Source of the DNA: Flavobacterium sp. MFBS3-15 | Lineage (GTDB): Bacteria > Bacteroidota > Bacteroidia > Flavobacteriales > Flavobacteriaceae | Length of the DNA: 64,000 bases | Direction of reading: 5' to 3' | Assembly (NCBI RefSeq): GCF_026107645.2 | Contig: NZ_JAPCHV010000022.1 | Span: forward strand, 1 to 64,000 | Part shown: positions 9,115 through 20,500 of the stretch, one piece after another | Numbering within the stretch: position 1 is the stretch's first letter | Layout of the letters: the number at the start of each line of letters is the position of its first letter | Program-made: the position numbers and the translations under genes | The notes under the pieces: model-generated | Databases searched by the model: none | What the model saw: the letters and a program-made list of their open reading frames with translations, nothing else | What the model was told of the DNA's origin: nothing

Positions 9115-9421
9115 AAACAGTGATATTGAGCGTGCCCGCAAAAGGGTTAAGGAAATAAAGTCATTTTATATAAACCTTGCCCTTTATTGTACCATTATAC
9201 CCATCCTGATCATCATCAACCTCACTTTTACACCGGGGTTTTACTGGTTCTTTTTTTCGATGGCCGGATGGGGGCTGGGGCTGCTTTTTCATGGTATGGC
9301 TGCTTTTAACTATGTACCTTTCCTTAGTAAAGACTGGGAAGAGCGAAAACTGCAGCAGTTTATGGAAGAGGACCGAAAGGCAAGGGAGAAATTCAGGAAT
9401 AATGATAATCAAAACCTCTGA
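9098..9421 (+). CDS. 2TM domain protein 2
   Basis: 107 residues. It overlaps the end of 2TM protein 1 by 17 bp, indicating translational coupling. The motif set is the same (RARKRVKEIKSFYINL, two membrane helices, FLSKDWEERKLQQFM). It has diverged clearly from its neighbours, so this is an old duplication rather than a recent one. Confidence 0.83.
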   Translation: MKSRFENSDIERARKRVKEIKSFYINLALYCTIIPILIIINLTFTPGFYWFFFSMAGWGLGLLFHGMAAFNYVPFLSKDWEERKLQQFMEEDRKAREKFRNNDNQNL

Positions 9422-9424
9422 TTT

Positions 9425-9745
9425 ATGGAAGAGTTATTTGAAAAGGCCAGTTATGACAGGGCGAGAAAGAGAATCAATATGCTCAAGGACTTTTACAGGC
9501 ACATCCTGACATTTATTACAGTAAATGTATTGACATTCGTAGCCGGCCTCATTGGTTTTGGCCTGCATCCTGCGGTTTGGTACAATTGCCTTATCGGGAC
9601 GCTCCTGGTAGGCTCATTGACGGTTTTTGCCAACGCAGTAGTACTATTTGGACCCCAACTTATCTATAAGAAAGGCTGGGAGCAACAAAAAATGCTGGAA
9701 ATCATTGAGGAAGAGGAACGTAAAAACAAAACCAACAAAAAATAA
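9425..9745 (+). CDS. 2TM domain protein 3 (divergent)
   Basis: 106 residues, 3 bp after protein 2. The N-terminal motif is kept (RARKRINMLKDFYRHI). The C-terminal signature is altered to IYKKGWEQQKMLEI, so the invariant D of DWEERK is replaced by G. This suggests a specialised or weakened member. The membrane helices are intact. Confidence 0.8.
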   Translation: MEELFEKASYDRARKRINMLKDFYRHILTFITVNVLTFVAGLIGFGLHPAVWYNCLIGTLLVGSLTVFANAVVLFGPQLIYKKGWEQQKMLEIIEEEERKNKTNKK

Positions 9746-9751
9746 ACCATC

Positions 9752-10072
9752 ATGGAAGATTTATTTGAAGAACAGCAGCGGCTCGACAAAGCCCGTAAGA
9801 AGGTGGAAGACATCAAAGGTTTTTACAAACATCTTGCAGCCTATGTGCTCGTAAATATTTTCCTGCTCGTAATACACGCTATCAATCTAGGACCGGACGA
9901 GAGCTTTTGGTCATGGGGCAGCTTCATAACACCGCTTTCATGGGGAATAGGACTTTTGGCGCATTGGCTTACCGTATATAATCGACATGTCTTTTTCAGC
10001 AGGGACTGGGAAGAGCGCAAAATACGTGAGTATATGGAGAAAGAGAAGAGCCGTGCGAACAAATGGGAATAG
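9752..10072 (+). CDS. 2TM domain protein 4
   Basis: 106 residues, 6 bp after protein 3 and the last gene of the operon. It has the full signature: KARKKVEDIKGFYKHL, two membrane segments and FFSRDWEERKIREYM. Its N-terminal motif is the closest to the kinase-fused module (KKVEDIKGFY in both), so the kinase tail probably arose by fusion with a copy like this one. The next gene is on the other strand. Confidence 0.83.
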   Translation: MEDLFEEQQRLDKARKKVEDIKGFYKHLAAYVLVNIFLLVIHAINLGPDESFWSWGSFITPLSWGIGLLAHWLTVYNRHVFFSRDWEERKIREYMEKEKSRANKWE

Positions 10073-10111
10073 CCCATCATATTTAGGAACTAATCAATTG
10101 AAGTAAAAATC

Positions 10112-11044
10112 TCAATTAAAAGTAAGTGCCCCCAAAATTTCTTCGCTCATGAATGGCCCGCCCGGAAACCTTGCAGTATAATCCAGGTTTAACCATATCT
10201 GCCCGCGTTCATCAATATGGTAATGAATTTCTTTTCCGCGGCTCTCCTCCACAAAAAGCACTTCCTTTATCAGGTAGTTTGCTGTTTCAAGATCCGTTTT
10301 GTCGCCTATAAGCATTTCAGGATATAAATGCCCACCGGTGTGTATGATCCTTGGGATGCCGCCTACAGCCCTTATGCATGCCGACATAAGTATCGCATGG
10401 TCATCGCAATCGCCCGAAAAATGCTGAACCGATTCGCTGGCGTTAGCTATGTATTCCCTGTGCCTGGGGTCATCTACATAGTTCCAACGGTTCCTTATTT
10501 CCTTGAATACTGCAAAGCACTGTATCATTTGCCGCTCTTTTTTGTATCCGGGCACATTCCTAAAGTATTTTGTGGTGGCCATAAGGGCAAAATTCCTGAC
10601 ATCAGGATTGTTGTAATCTACAGCATCGATGATTAGTGATTTATTAGGGAAAGGAAGGAGTTTGGATATGATTATATCCTGCGGGTTGGGGTCATCAGCC
10701 ATGGTATAGACCATTGAACGATAGTCTTCATAAACGGCATTAAATCCATAATTGCCGAATAATGTACCCCATACCAATGCCAAGAGGTAAAGTGCTATGC
10801 ATACAATCAGTATAGTCTTCATTAAGCGCAGCACAAGCTGTATCCCAACTATAAGAACAATCCCGATCAATATCCTGTCAAGATGGAAAGGCCATTCAGG
10901 ATCTATCAGGTTTTGGTGTATGATGATGAAAAGCGGAATAGCGATCAGAACATTCAGCGCAAAAATGATAATAGAATCCCATGGCTTCTTTACCTGAAGC
11001 TTAGCTTTTATCCTTTGTATTTTTGCGAGGTACGGCTTTATCAT
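10112..11044 (-). CDS. membrane-anchored transglutaminase-like protein
   Basis: 310 residues. Two or three hydrophobic helices in the first 110 residues anchor it. The remainder is a transglutaminase-like (cysteine protease fold) domain: nucleophile Cys in SGDCDDHAILMSACIRA, then IIHTGGHLYPE supplying His, and NLDYTARFPGGPF supplying Asp. The likely activity is proteolysis or amide exchange at the membrane, with unknown substrate. It is the last gene of a leftward run, 26 bp after the solute-binding-like gene. Confidence 0.78.
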   Translation of the reverse strand: MIKPYLAKIQRIKAKLQVKKPWDSIIIFALNVLIAIPLFIIIHQNLIDPEWPFHLDRILIGIVLIVGIQLVLRLMKTILIVCIALYLLALVWGTLFGNYGFNAVYEDYRSMVYTMADDPNPQDIIISKLLPFPNKSLIIDAVDYNNPDVRNFALMATTKYFRNVPGYKKERQMIQCFAVFKEIRNRWNYVDDPRHREYIANASESVQHFSGDCDDHAILMSACIRAVGGIPRIIHTGGHLYPEMLIGDKTDLETANYLIKEVLFVEESRGKEIHYHIDERGQIWLNLDYTARFPGGPFMSEEILGALTFN

Positions 11045-11070
11045 CGTGCATAAAAATAAAACAAAATGTT

Positions 11071-11916
11071 TTATTCAACTGCACTCTCAAATGCAGCCTT
11101 TTTTTCAATAATGTTTAATTCAAACAACTGTTCCTGTACTTTGTCAAACGTATTTTCATCCAGTTTCTTTTGTGACCATTCTGTCAGCGCCAGCCATTCA
11201 TTAATGTCTTCCTCCTTTTGTCCGTAAGAGTAGGCAAGCTTAGTATTAATCCCCGCAATGTCTTTAAATCGGGCAGTCATGTTATTGATGATATCCAAAA
11301 GCGTACCGATTTCATCAGGGTGCGCTTCAAGCACTTCATTTCTTACAGCAATCACAAAGCATGGCCATGGGGTAGGGCAGTCGCCAATGCGGCGGAATAT
11401 GCCTGCATCAACAATGGGTTTGGTCATGAAGCGCTCCCACATGAAATAATCGGCTTTGCCTTCTGTAAGTGACTCAACCGCTCCGTCGAGCGTATTTACA
11501 ATTTCAAATTGGAGGTTTCCGGTATCCCAGCCCTGCTGTTTAGCATTCACAATTGCCATAAGGTGCGATCCTGATCCGTAACGGCTTATGGCAATTTTAC
11601 CACTCCTTACATCTTCAAGGTTTTGGAAACCCGATCCGGCCGCAACATGTATCCCCCATATCAACGGCGATTCTACATATACCTGTACTATTTTGCTATC
11701 GTTGCCCGCAGTAATATCTTTTATGATTCCCTCTGTCAGTATAACGGCAATATCGGTACTGCCGTCACGAAGCATCTGGCAAAGCTTGCCGGTACCTTCC
11801 GGCACATTTGTCCATTGGGCATCAATGCCGGACTGTTCAAACCTTCCTTCTTCAATGCATAAGTGCCAGGGCAGGTTAAAATGCTCCGGCACACCGGCTA
11901 TCTTTAATGTTGTCAT
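11071..11916 (-). CDS. solute-binding-protein-like (NMT1/THI5 fold), no export signal
   Basis: 281 residues of the type II periplasmic-binding fold: LKIAGVPEHFNLPWHLCIEEG, then the ligand-site strand ILTEGIIKDI, IAISRYGSGSHLMA and ADYFMWERFMTKPIV. The protein begins directly with the first beta strand (MTTLKIAG) and has no signal peptide. No ABC permease or ATPase is nearby, so a transport role is doubtful. It may be a cytosolic sensor or enzyme. Its start overlaps the stop of the nucleoside phosphorylase gene (TAATG), which implies coupled translation. Confidence 0.75.
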   Translation of the reverse strand: MTTLKIAGVPEHFNLPWHLCIEEGRFEQSGIDAQWTNVPEGTGKLCQMLRDGSTDIAVILTEGIIKDITAGNDSKIVQVYVESPLIWGIHVAAGSGFQNLEDVRSGKIAISRYGSGSHLMAIVNAKQQGWDTGNLQFEIVNTLDGAVESLTEGKADYFMWERFMTKPIVDAGIFRRIGDCPTPWPCFVIAVRNEVLEAHPDEIGTLLDIINNMTARFKDIAGINTKLAYSYGQKEEDINEWLALTEWSQKKLDENTFDKVQEQLFELNIIEKKAAFESAVE

Positions 11917-12788
11917 TAGCTGTTGGCAATTTTATCAAGCGTATATTCAATCAGTTTGTTCACTGCTGCATAAGGGTCTTCGCTAAAGGTACCGTTGGCG
12001 CGGTTGGCTATGATGGCATTCAGCGAAAGCGCCTCGTGTCCCAGCAGTGCCGAAAGCCCATAGATGGCAGCTGTTTCCATTTCAAGGTTGGTTATCCTGT
12101 CGCTTTTGTATGTAAAGCTGTCCATTTTGGAGTTCAGTTCTGTGTCCTGTAAGGCAAGCCTCAAAACGCGTCCCTGTGGGCCATAAAACCCTCCCGATGT
12201 TGCTGTTATGCCCTTGTGCATTTCATTGCTAAAGATTATGTCTTCAAGTTTTTTACTGCAACGCACCACGTATGGATGGCCTTTACGTAAGTCCCAGCCG
12301 GTATGTTTTATAAAGGCTTCTTCCACAGCGTGGTCGCTAATGGTGTCTACGGCATACGAACGCATCATGTTATCCAGCCCCAGGCCATATTCCGAAAGGA
12401 CAAAGCTGTTTACAGGGATGTCAGGCTGCAACGCACCGGAGGTGCCTATGCGGATAATGTTGAGCGAAGTATGCTGCTCTTTTATTTTCCTTGTCTCCAG
12501 ATCTATATTTACAAGTGCATCCAGTTCGTTGATAACGATGTCAATGTTATCCGGCCCAATACCGGTAGACATAACTGTCATGCGTCGGCCTTTATATTGG
12601 CCTGTTTGCGTTTTGAATTCCCTTTTTTGTTTGGTGAATTCGATGCTGTCAAAATGTTTTGTGATTTTTTCCACACGGTCCTGGTCACCTACAAATATGA
12701 TATCATGCGCAATGTCTTCCGGTCTCAGGTTGAGGTGGTAAATGCTCCCGTCGGGATTGAGTATAAGCTCTGATTCTTTTATTTTCAT
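11916..12788 (-). CDS. nucleoside phosphorylase (uridine/purine phosphorylase family)
   Basis: I start it at ATG 12788 (MKIKESELIL). The open frame extends 35 codons further, but that extension is low-complexity and overlaps the upstream gene. The 290 residues match the PNP/UDP superfamily: IIFVGDQDRVEKI (phosphate site), VMSTGIGPDNIDIV, IIRIGTSGALQPDI and NLEMETAAIYGLSALLG (the nucleoside-binding ExE/MET segment). It catalyses phosphorolysis of nucleosides in salvage; the exact base preference cannot be read from the sequence. It is coupled to the solute-binding-like gene. Confidence 0.87.
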   Translation of the reverse strand: MKIKESELILNPDGSIYHLNLRPEDIAHDIIFVGDQDRVEKITKHFDSIEFTKQKREFKTQTGQYKGRRMTVMSTGIGPDNIDIVINELDALVNIDLETRKIKEQHTSLNIIRIGTSGALQPDIPVNSFVLSEYGLGLDNMMRSYAVDTISDHAVEEAFIKHTGWDLRKGHPYVVRCSKKLEDIIFSNEMHKGITATSGGFYGPQGRVLRLALQDTELNSKMDSFTYKSDRITNLEMETAAIYGLSALLGHEALSLNAIIANRANGTFSEDPYAAVNKLIEYTLDKIANS

Positions 12789-12879
12789 TGGTTTATGTAT
12801 GTCGGAGGTTCGATTTCCGAAGCCGGATGCACGTTTCCCCGATGTTGGTAATTTGTGATTTGTCTTTTGGGGTTTAAAG

Positions 12880-13230
12880 CTATCCGCCAACACGTTTTAC
12901 TTTATATCCTTCTTTGCTCAGGAAATCCATTATCTTATCCCTGAAGTTACCCTGAATGATGATTTCGCCATCTTTGGCTGAACCACCGACTCCGCAAAGG
13001 GTTTTCAACTGCTTTGCCAGGGCTTTCAGGTCATCGTCGCTTCCCTCAAACCCTTTGATTACCGTTGCGATTTTTCCGCCGCGGTTCTTTTTATCAAGGT
13101 GTGCCTCCAGCCGCTGTTCGTTGTTAGGCAGGGTTTCCTGTTGTTCCTCATTATTTTCAAACTCGAAGTCTTTATTTGTAGAAAACACAAATCCTCCGAG
13201 GTCTTCCAGGCTGTTTGATTTTTTTGCCAT
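12880..13230 (-). CDS. SUI1/YciH-type translation initiation factor
   Basis: 116 residues. The C-terminal 75 residues are the SUI1/eIF1 fold: GGKIATVIKGFEGSDDDLKA, KQLKTLCGVGGSAKDGEI and IIQGNFRDKIMDFLSKEGY. E. coli YciH is the known bacterial homologue; it binds the 30S subunit and influences initiation fidelity. The first 40 residues are a charged leader. It heads the leftward transcription unit, 91 bp before the phosphorylase start. Confidence 0.88.
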   Translation of the reverse strand: MAKKSNSLEDLGGFVFSTNKDFEFENNEEQQETLPNNEQRLEAHLDKKNRGGKIATVIKGFEGSDDDLKALAKQLKTLCGVGGSAKDGEIIIQGNFRDKIMDFLSKEGYKVKRVGG

Positions 13231-13260
13231 AGTTTATCCATCATGTTTTTATGCGGACTG

Positions 13261-13332
13261 TCATTGCGAGCGGAGAGAAACGGAGCGCGGCAATCTCAGG
13301 AAAGATTGCTTCGCCGTGCCTCCTCGCAATAA
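13261..13332. repeat. REP-like palindromic element (TCATTGCGAG family)
   Basis: Outer arms TTGCGAG (13264-13270) and CTCGCAA (13323-13329) enclose an inner perfect stem GCAATCT / AGATTGC. This nested palindrome resembles widespread REP-like elements of Bacteroidota. It sits in the gap between two leftward genes and codes for nothing. Confidence 0.7.
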
Positions 13333-13356
13333 CGGACCGCGGGAATGTTCCCATCA

Positions 13357-13378
13357 ATAAAAAAAGCATCAGGCTTTT
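13357..13378 (-). terminator. intrinsic terminator of the 2OG oxygenase gene
   Basis: Read leftward: AAAAGC, loop CTGAT, GCTTTT and then more T. It lies about 35 bp past the stop of the oxygenase gene. Confidence 0.6.
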
Positions 13379-13413
13379 ACACCCAATGCCTTTAAACGGT
13401 ATAAAAATAATGA

Positions 13414-14364
13414 TTATTTCTTTATCAACCCCAAATCTACCAAACGTTCGTGAAGGAAATCGCCGGCCGTGATGTCATCATACAATTTCGGGTGGTTTTC
13501 ATCGATGCAATTCTCCAGGCAGTCCAGCTTCATTTCGCTTACGGGGTGCATGAAAAAAGGTATGGAATAGCGGGAAGTGCCCCACAGTTCCCTTGGCGGG
13601 TTTACCACCTGGTGTATGGTGCTTTTCAGCTTGTTGTTAGTATGCCGCGACAGCATATCGCCTACATTAATTACCAGTTCATCAGGCTCGGCAATAGCGT
13701 CAATCCATTCGCCGTTATGGTTTTGCACCTGCAGTCCTTTACCCTGTGCACCCATCAGGAGGGTTATCAGGTTGATGTCTCCATGCGCTGCCGCACGTAC
13801 CGCATCTTTAGGTTCTTCAGTAATGGGAGGGTAGTGGATCGGCCGGAGAATGCTGTTGCCCTCTTTGGCATAGTTGTCAAAATAAAATTCGTCCAGGCCA
13901 AGGTACAGGGCGAGTGCCCTAAGTACATAAATCCCCGTTTTTTCAAGCATTTGGTAGGCTTTTTTACCTACTTCGTTGAACTTAGGGAGTTCTTTTACCT
14001 CCACATTGTCAGGGTACTCTCCCTTGCGTTTTGAGCCCTCTTCAAGATACTGTCCAAAATGCCAGAACTCTTTAAGGTCGCCCGCCTTACGGCCTTTGGC
14101 GTGCTCCTTGCCAAACGACACATAGCCGCGCTGGCCGCCTATGCCGGGAATTTCATATTGCTCCTTCACCTCAAGCGGGAGGCTAAAGAAGTTTTTAACT
14201 TCGGCATACAGGTCGTCAACAAGCTTGTCGTCGAGAAAATGCCCTTTTAATGCTACAAAGCCAATATCTTCGTAGGCTTTACCGATTTCATTTACAAATT
14301 TCTGTTTGCGTTCCGGGTCACCCGAAAGGAAATCACGCAGGTCCACACTTGGGATGTTTTGCAT
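13414..14364 (-). CDS. isopenicillin N synthase-family 2OG-Fe(II) oxygenase
   Basis: 316 residues. The N-terminal DIOX_N domain (IPSVDLRDFLSGD) is followed by a 2OG-FeII_Oxy domain. The iron ligands are visible: HGD in AAHGDINLITLLMG and the distal His in STIHQVVNP. The 2-oxoglutarate-binding RxS is in SRYSIPFF. Family members hydroxylate or cyclise small molecules; Bacteroidota homologues are mostly uncharacterised, so no substrate is assigned. It is transcribed alone. The gap to 14599 is AT-rich with no further gene. Confidence 0.87.
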   Translation of the reverse strand: MQNIPSVDLRDFLSGDPERKQKFVNEIGKAYEDIGFVALKGHFLDDKLVDDLYAEVKNFFSLPLEVKEQYEIPGIGGQRGYVSFGKEHAKGRKAGDLKEFWHFGQYLEEGSKRKGEYPDNVEVKELPKFNEVGKKAYQMLEKTGIYVLRALALYLGLDEFYFDNYAKEGNSILRPIHYPPITEEPKDAVRAAAHGDINLITLLMGAQGKGLQVQNHNGEWIDAIAEPDELVINVGDMLSRHTNNKLKSTIHQVVNPPRELWGTSRYSIPFFMHPVSEMKLDCLENCIDENHPKLYDDITAGDFLHERLVDLGLIKK

Positions 14365-14598
14365 AAAAATTGGTTTTTGTTACTGCCCCGCGGGGCTGTC
14401 ACAAAGGTAAAAATTAATTTTCACCCGTAGTTACCTAAACGTTACCAACTGATACGTTGCAGATAGGTAGCGGTACGATTAAAATTATTTGCCGATAGAT
14501 GAATGTTAATAAAATAGAGTAGACTTTATTAAGAATTTACAAAAAATTAGTAGGTTTACACTCTTTATCAAACCACTACCAACTTACTAATCAATTAT

Positions 14599-17500
14599 AT
14601 GAGAAAAATTTATTTTCCTCTGGTTTTTTTGTTATTTCTTGTGAATTTCAGTGCCTTTGCAAAGAAGTCGTGCTCGAGCTTACTTTTTGAAGCCACGGCT
14701 TGGGTTCCCTCGGCAACGATATCGGGTACCACAGAAGTTTGTCAGGGAAGCGGCCCACAGCAGATTACTTTTACAGGTTCCGGGGGTACAGCGCCTTATA
14801 CTTTTACGTATAAAATCAATGATGGCGCCAATCATACTGTTACGACTACAAATGGTAATACAGTAACTGTGGATGCTCCCTCAAATATTGCGGGCACTTT
14901 TGTTTATACACTTCAAAGCGTCATGGATTCATCAGCTGATGCTATTGAGGAAACGGCTTCAGGGAGTGCGACAATAACCGTAAATGCCCTGCCGGTTATA
15001 ACAGGTGCCAGTGCACTCTGTGTAGGTACCACTATAGATTTAGATGGTTCCGGACAGCAGGCGCCAAACCCGGCGTGGTCGTCTTCCAACCCGGCAGTAG
15101 CAACAGTGAATAATGCTGGTATTGTAGATGCACAGGCACCGGGAACCACGACAATAACCTATACCAATAGTAATGGTTGCCAGGAAACCAAAGTAATTAC
15201 GGTTCACGCATTGCCGGTTGCAAATTTTACTTTTAACCCTTCTGTAACCTGCGCTAGTCAGGCCAAAGCATTTACAAATACTTCAACAGGAGCGAACCTT
15301 TCCTATCTTTGGAACTTTGGCAACCCTGAATCAGGCAGTCTGAATACATCTACAGTTCAAAATCCACAACATATTTTTGAAGCACCGGGTAATGGGACTC
15401 AAACATTTAATGTAACATTAACAGTAACCAATACAGTAACGAATTGTCAAGATGTTCAAACACATTTAGTAACAGTCAATCAGGTACCTAATACTAATTT
15501 GTTTGGTACAGGGTCAACTGTTTTCAATAGCATAACAACTTTTCGTGTATGTCAGAATGCCCCATCTCCACTTAGTTTTGGTAATTTGTCTACAACTCAA
15601 CCAACTAATACACATTATCATATTGATTGGGGTGACAATTCTACGGCATATGATTCTGCAACTTTCACGGGTACTATTCAACACACTTATGCAGTTGGTT
15701 TATGGACATTGACCTATACTATTACTGGGCAAAATGGCTGTACAGCGACTAAAGAATATAAAGTTTTCGTTGGGTCGAATCCTGCTGTTGCACTTGGAAA
15801 CCCAGGCAATACAGATATTTGTATAACAGGGAATATCGCAGATGATACGCTCACATTTCCTATAACTGGAACCTCGAACAATGCGCCAGGCACGACCTAC
15901 ACCGTTACATTTAGCGATGATCCTTCAAATCCACAAGTATTTAATCACCCTCCGCCTGCATCGGTTTCACACCGATTTTTAGATACCTCATGTGGTGAAA
16001 ATCTACCGAATTTTCCAAATTCCTTTTCAGCGACTATCGTTGCAAGAAATCCATGTTCACAATCAGTTGTTTCAGTAGTTCCAATTTATATTTCAACGAA
16101 GCCTGAGGGAGACTTTTCAGTACCTACAGAAAATGAATGTGTAAATGAAACAGTTTGTTTTACAAATACCACAGAAAACTCAAATAGTATTGACAGCTCT
16201 AATGGATCATGCTCAACAGGGGCGCCTATTTTGTGGACAATCATCCCTGCTACGGGTCATGTTTTAATGAGCGGCAATATGGGTTTTGCCTTTGATATGA
16301 CAGACACTTCAAGTTGGAGTTCTGGGTCTGATGAGTTATGTGTTAAATTTACTGTTCCGGGTACATACACGATAAAAATGCTCGTTGGAAATAAATGCGA
16401 TATTGATGATGAAGTTGTTAAAACAATCTGCATAGAAGCACCACTTTCCGCACCCTCATTTACCCTTAGCAGTACTACAGGCTGTGCACCTTTTGCAGCA
16501 ACAGCGACTAATACCAGTAATGTTTCGGGTAGTTGCGATCCAATTTATCAGTGGAGTGTAATTAACTATAATGCGACCAATTGCGGTACGGCACCGGCAA
16601 ACAATTATAATTATTTTACAAACGGCACTACAGCATCTTCCGAAAATCCGTCATTTAATTTTCCCAATGCAGGTACCTATACCATACGCCTGCGCGTAAC
16701 CAACAGCTGTGGCACAGTTGCTACAACACAAAATGTAATAGTAAAGCAGCCGCCAACAGTTAACATTAGCCCTATAGCTGACCTATGCGGAGCCGACCAG
16801 GTAACCTTTACACCACAGCTTAATGTCACTAACTGCGGTGGCGACCCGCTTACTTACCTGTGGAGTTTTCCCGGTGGCACACCTTCAACGTCAACAGATC
16901 CGCAGCCATCTGTTATCTATACTACATCCGGCAGCCATACTTTTAGTGTCGAAGTGACTAACGAATGCGGGAGCACGAGCGATAGCGAGACCTTCAGCAT
17001 ATCGCCAACAGTTATCGCCGATGCGGGTGATGATATTACCATCTGCAATGGCACTTCAACGCAACTTAATGGACAGGCATCCGGGGGAGTACCGGGATAT
17101 ACCTACCAATGGTCGCCTACACAGGGACTTAGCAGCCCGTCAATTGCCAATCCTGTGGCCAGCCCCACAGTTACCACCACATATACCCTTACGGTGCGCG
17201 ATTCCCAAAACTGCCCGAAAACGAGCCAGGTTACAGTGTATGTAAATACGATTAACCAAGGTTCTATAGGTAATGGACAAACGATATGCAGTGGTGGCGA
17301 CCCGGTAGCCTTTACCTCCGGGGCAGCCAGTGGAACCGGAACCATTACCTACCAATGGGAAGTATCAACAACGGGCGCTACCGGTACTTATACAGACATT
17401 CCGGGTGCCACAGATGCCATATACGATTCGCCGCCGCTTACAGAAAACACCTGGTTCAGGCGAAAGGTAATCAGCACACTTAACGGCCTTGAGTGCATTA

Positions 17501-20500
17501 AAACTACCAACTTTGTCGAAATTATAATTAATGATGTAGAGCCGGGCGAGGTTTCAGCTGACCAGCAGATATGCCCGGGAGGCATCCCGGTTGCCTTTAA
17601 CCAGGTAACTGCCGCCTCGGGGACCGGAACGCTTACTTACCAATGGCAAAGTTCGACCGACAACAGTAACTGGAATAACATAAGCAGTTCGCCAAACCCA
17701 ACGTATAGCTCAGGGCCGTTAACGCAAACCACTTATTTCCGCCGCAGGGTAACAAGCAGCCTCAATAATGTTTTCTGTACTGAATACAGCAATGTGGTTA
17801 CCGTTACTGTTGTACCCGATCCGGTAGTTGACGTACAGCCGCTTCCTACGCAAACAGTATGCCTTGGCGCACCGGTTTCAGAACTTACTGTTACTGCTTC
17901 GGGAGGCATTGGTACGTATAGCTATCAATGGTATAGCAATAGTATCAACAGCACAACAGGAGGTATACCGGTGTCGGGCCAGGTGAATGATAATTTTACA
18001 CCTGTACCTTCAGTAGCGGGCACTTATTATTACTATGTAGTGGTTACTGCAACCGGTCCGGGCTGTAGCGTAACGAGCAACATAGCCCAGGTTATTGTTA
18101 TGCCTGCACCAACCATTACCACCCAGCCGGTTTCGAGCTCGGTGTGTGTTGGAGGGACTCCGGCATTGCTGAATGTTTCTTATGCTAACGGTATTGGCAC
18201 GCCTGCCTATCAATGGTATTCCAATACTACAAACAGCACTGTTGGAGGAACAGCCATACCATCGGCCACAGGCACATCATATCAACCATCAGCCACAGCG
18301 GCAGGGATTACTTATTATTATGCCGAACTTACATTTGCCTCAGGAGGTTGTAATGCCATCGTTTCAAATGTTGCAACGGTTGAGGTAAACCCTGCGCCAT
18401 CTATAACTACTCAGCCCGAACCGGTACAGGAGATTTGTGTTGGCGGATCGTCAGTCGCATTGTCTGTTGCCTACACAGGAGGATCGGGAATGGCATCCTA
18501 CCAATGGTATAGCAATGCTACGGCAAGTAATTCCGGAGGTACACTCCTTCCGTCTGCTACATCTGCTACCTATACTCCGCCTGTTTTTGCCATTCCCGGA
18601 ACTTATTACTATTATGTGGTAGTAACGCTTAGTGCCGGTGGCTGTGATCCTGTAGAAAGCGAAGTAGCCCAGATAAATGTTGTGGCGGACCCTGTAGTTG
18701 ACACCCAACCGCTTGCCACCCAAACCGCCTGCCAGAATGGTACACCGCTTGATCTTGAAGTGACCGCATCGGGTGGGGTGGGAGCATTGTCCTACCAATG
18801 GTACAGCAATGCAACAAACAGCAATACAGGAGGAACTTTGCTGCCGGGACAGACTGCTTCTGTCTATGAGCCATCTACAGCTACTTTAGGTACAGTCTAT
18901 TATTATGCAGTAATTACGGCCCAAGGTTCGGGATGTTCGGTTACCAGCGCTGTTGCAAGGGTAATTACCGTAGAAGCACCTTATGTAACCACGCAGCCCG
19001 CTTCAGGTTCAGTATGTTTAGGCGGTACCCCGGTACTTCTTAATGTGGCCTATGCTAACGGAACGGGTACTCCATCATACCAATGGTTCAGCAATGCCAC
19101 CAACAGCAACTCGGGCGGCACTGCCATAGCAACGGCCACAAGTGCAAGCTACCAGCCAATGGCCAGTGCTGTAGGCACAACCTATTATTATGCAGAAATA
19201 ACCTTCTCATCGGGCGGATGCAGCCTGATAAAGTCGAATACGGCAGCAGTAGAGGTAGTGCCAATGCCCACCATAACTACACAGCCAACAGCATTACAGG
19301 AAATATGCGCAGGAGGTTCAGTTCCTGCCTTTACGGTTGCCTCGAGTGGAGGAACTGGATCAGTTTCCTACCAATGGTACAGCAACAGCACAGATGCCAA
19401 TAGTGGTGGTACCATTATCCCGTCAGCAACATCTGCAACCTATGCCCCGCCTGTTTTTGCAACAGTGGGCACCTATTACTACTACGCTGTGATAACCATT
19501 AGCGGAAGCGGCTGCGGTACGCTGTCCAGCGAAGTGGCACAGGTAAATGTAGTGGCAGACCCAATTGTAGACACACAGCCTTTAGCAACCCAAACGCTTT
19601 GCGAGGGCAGCACACCTGCCGTACTTAGCGTGGCAGTATCGGGTGGTTCAGGTACGCCGCAATACCAATGGTATTCAAACACTGCAAACAATACTACAAC
19701 GGGCACTATGCTCACCGGCCAGACAAATTCTACATATACGCCATCTACCGCGACGGTAGGTACCATATATTATTATGTAGTAGTAACCACGCCTGTTTCG
19801 GGCTGTTCTGTTACCAGTAGCACAGCCGCGGTAGTGGTTATAGAATCGCCGGTGTTCACAGCCCAGCCCCAAGATGAAACGCTTTGCCATGGCGAAAATC
19901 CTGCGCAGCTTTCTGTAGCCTACGCCAACGGGACCGGTACAGCATCGTACCAATGGTATTCCAATACTGTAGATAATGCTGACACAGGTGCTGCCACACT
20001 CATATCCGGTGCACAATCGGCTACTTATCAGCCCTCCGGCGCAGATGCCGGTACATTGTACTATTTTGCTACCATCAGTTTCACTTCCGGAGGATGCCTT
20101 GTTATCACCTCGGATACAGCCCGGATTACTATAAATGAGCTTCCGCAAATAAACTCCCCACAAGCAACAGAGGTATGTAATAATGAAGCGATGAGTTTTG
20201 CTCCCGCTGACGGAGGAGGTAACACCATACCTACAGGAACTAAATATACCTGGACATTGCCCACAGGTACCGGGTTTACGGGAGCTACATCGCAGGCTGT
20301 TCCCCAGAATGAGGTAATGCAGACATTGATCAATACAACTAACGCTTCTGTGACGGCAACCTATACAGTGACTCCTGTTTCTAATGGGTGCCCCGGCACA
20401 GCGTTCACTTTGGAACTAACGGTAAAACCGGAACCTCAAATTCCTGCCATAACACAAACTATATGCAGTGGGCAGGCCTTTACAATAAATCCGGAAACGG

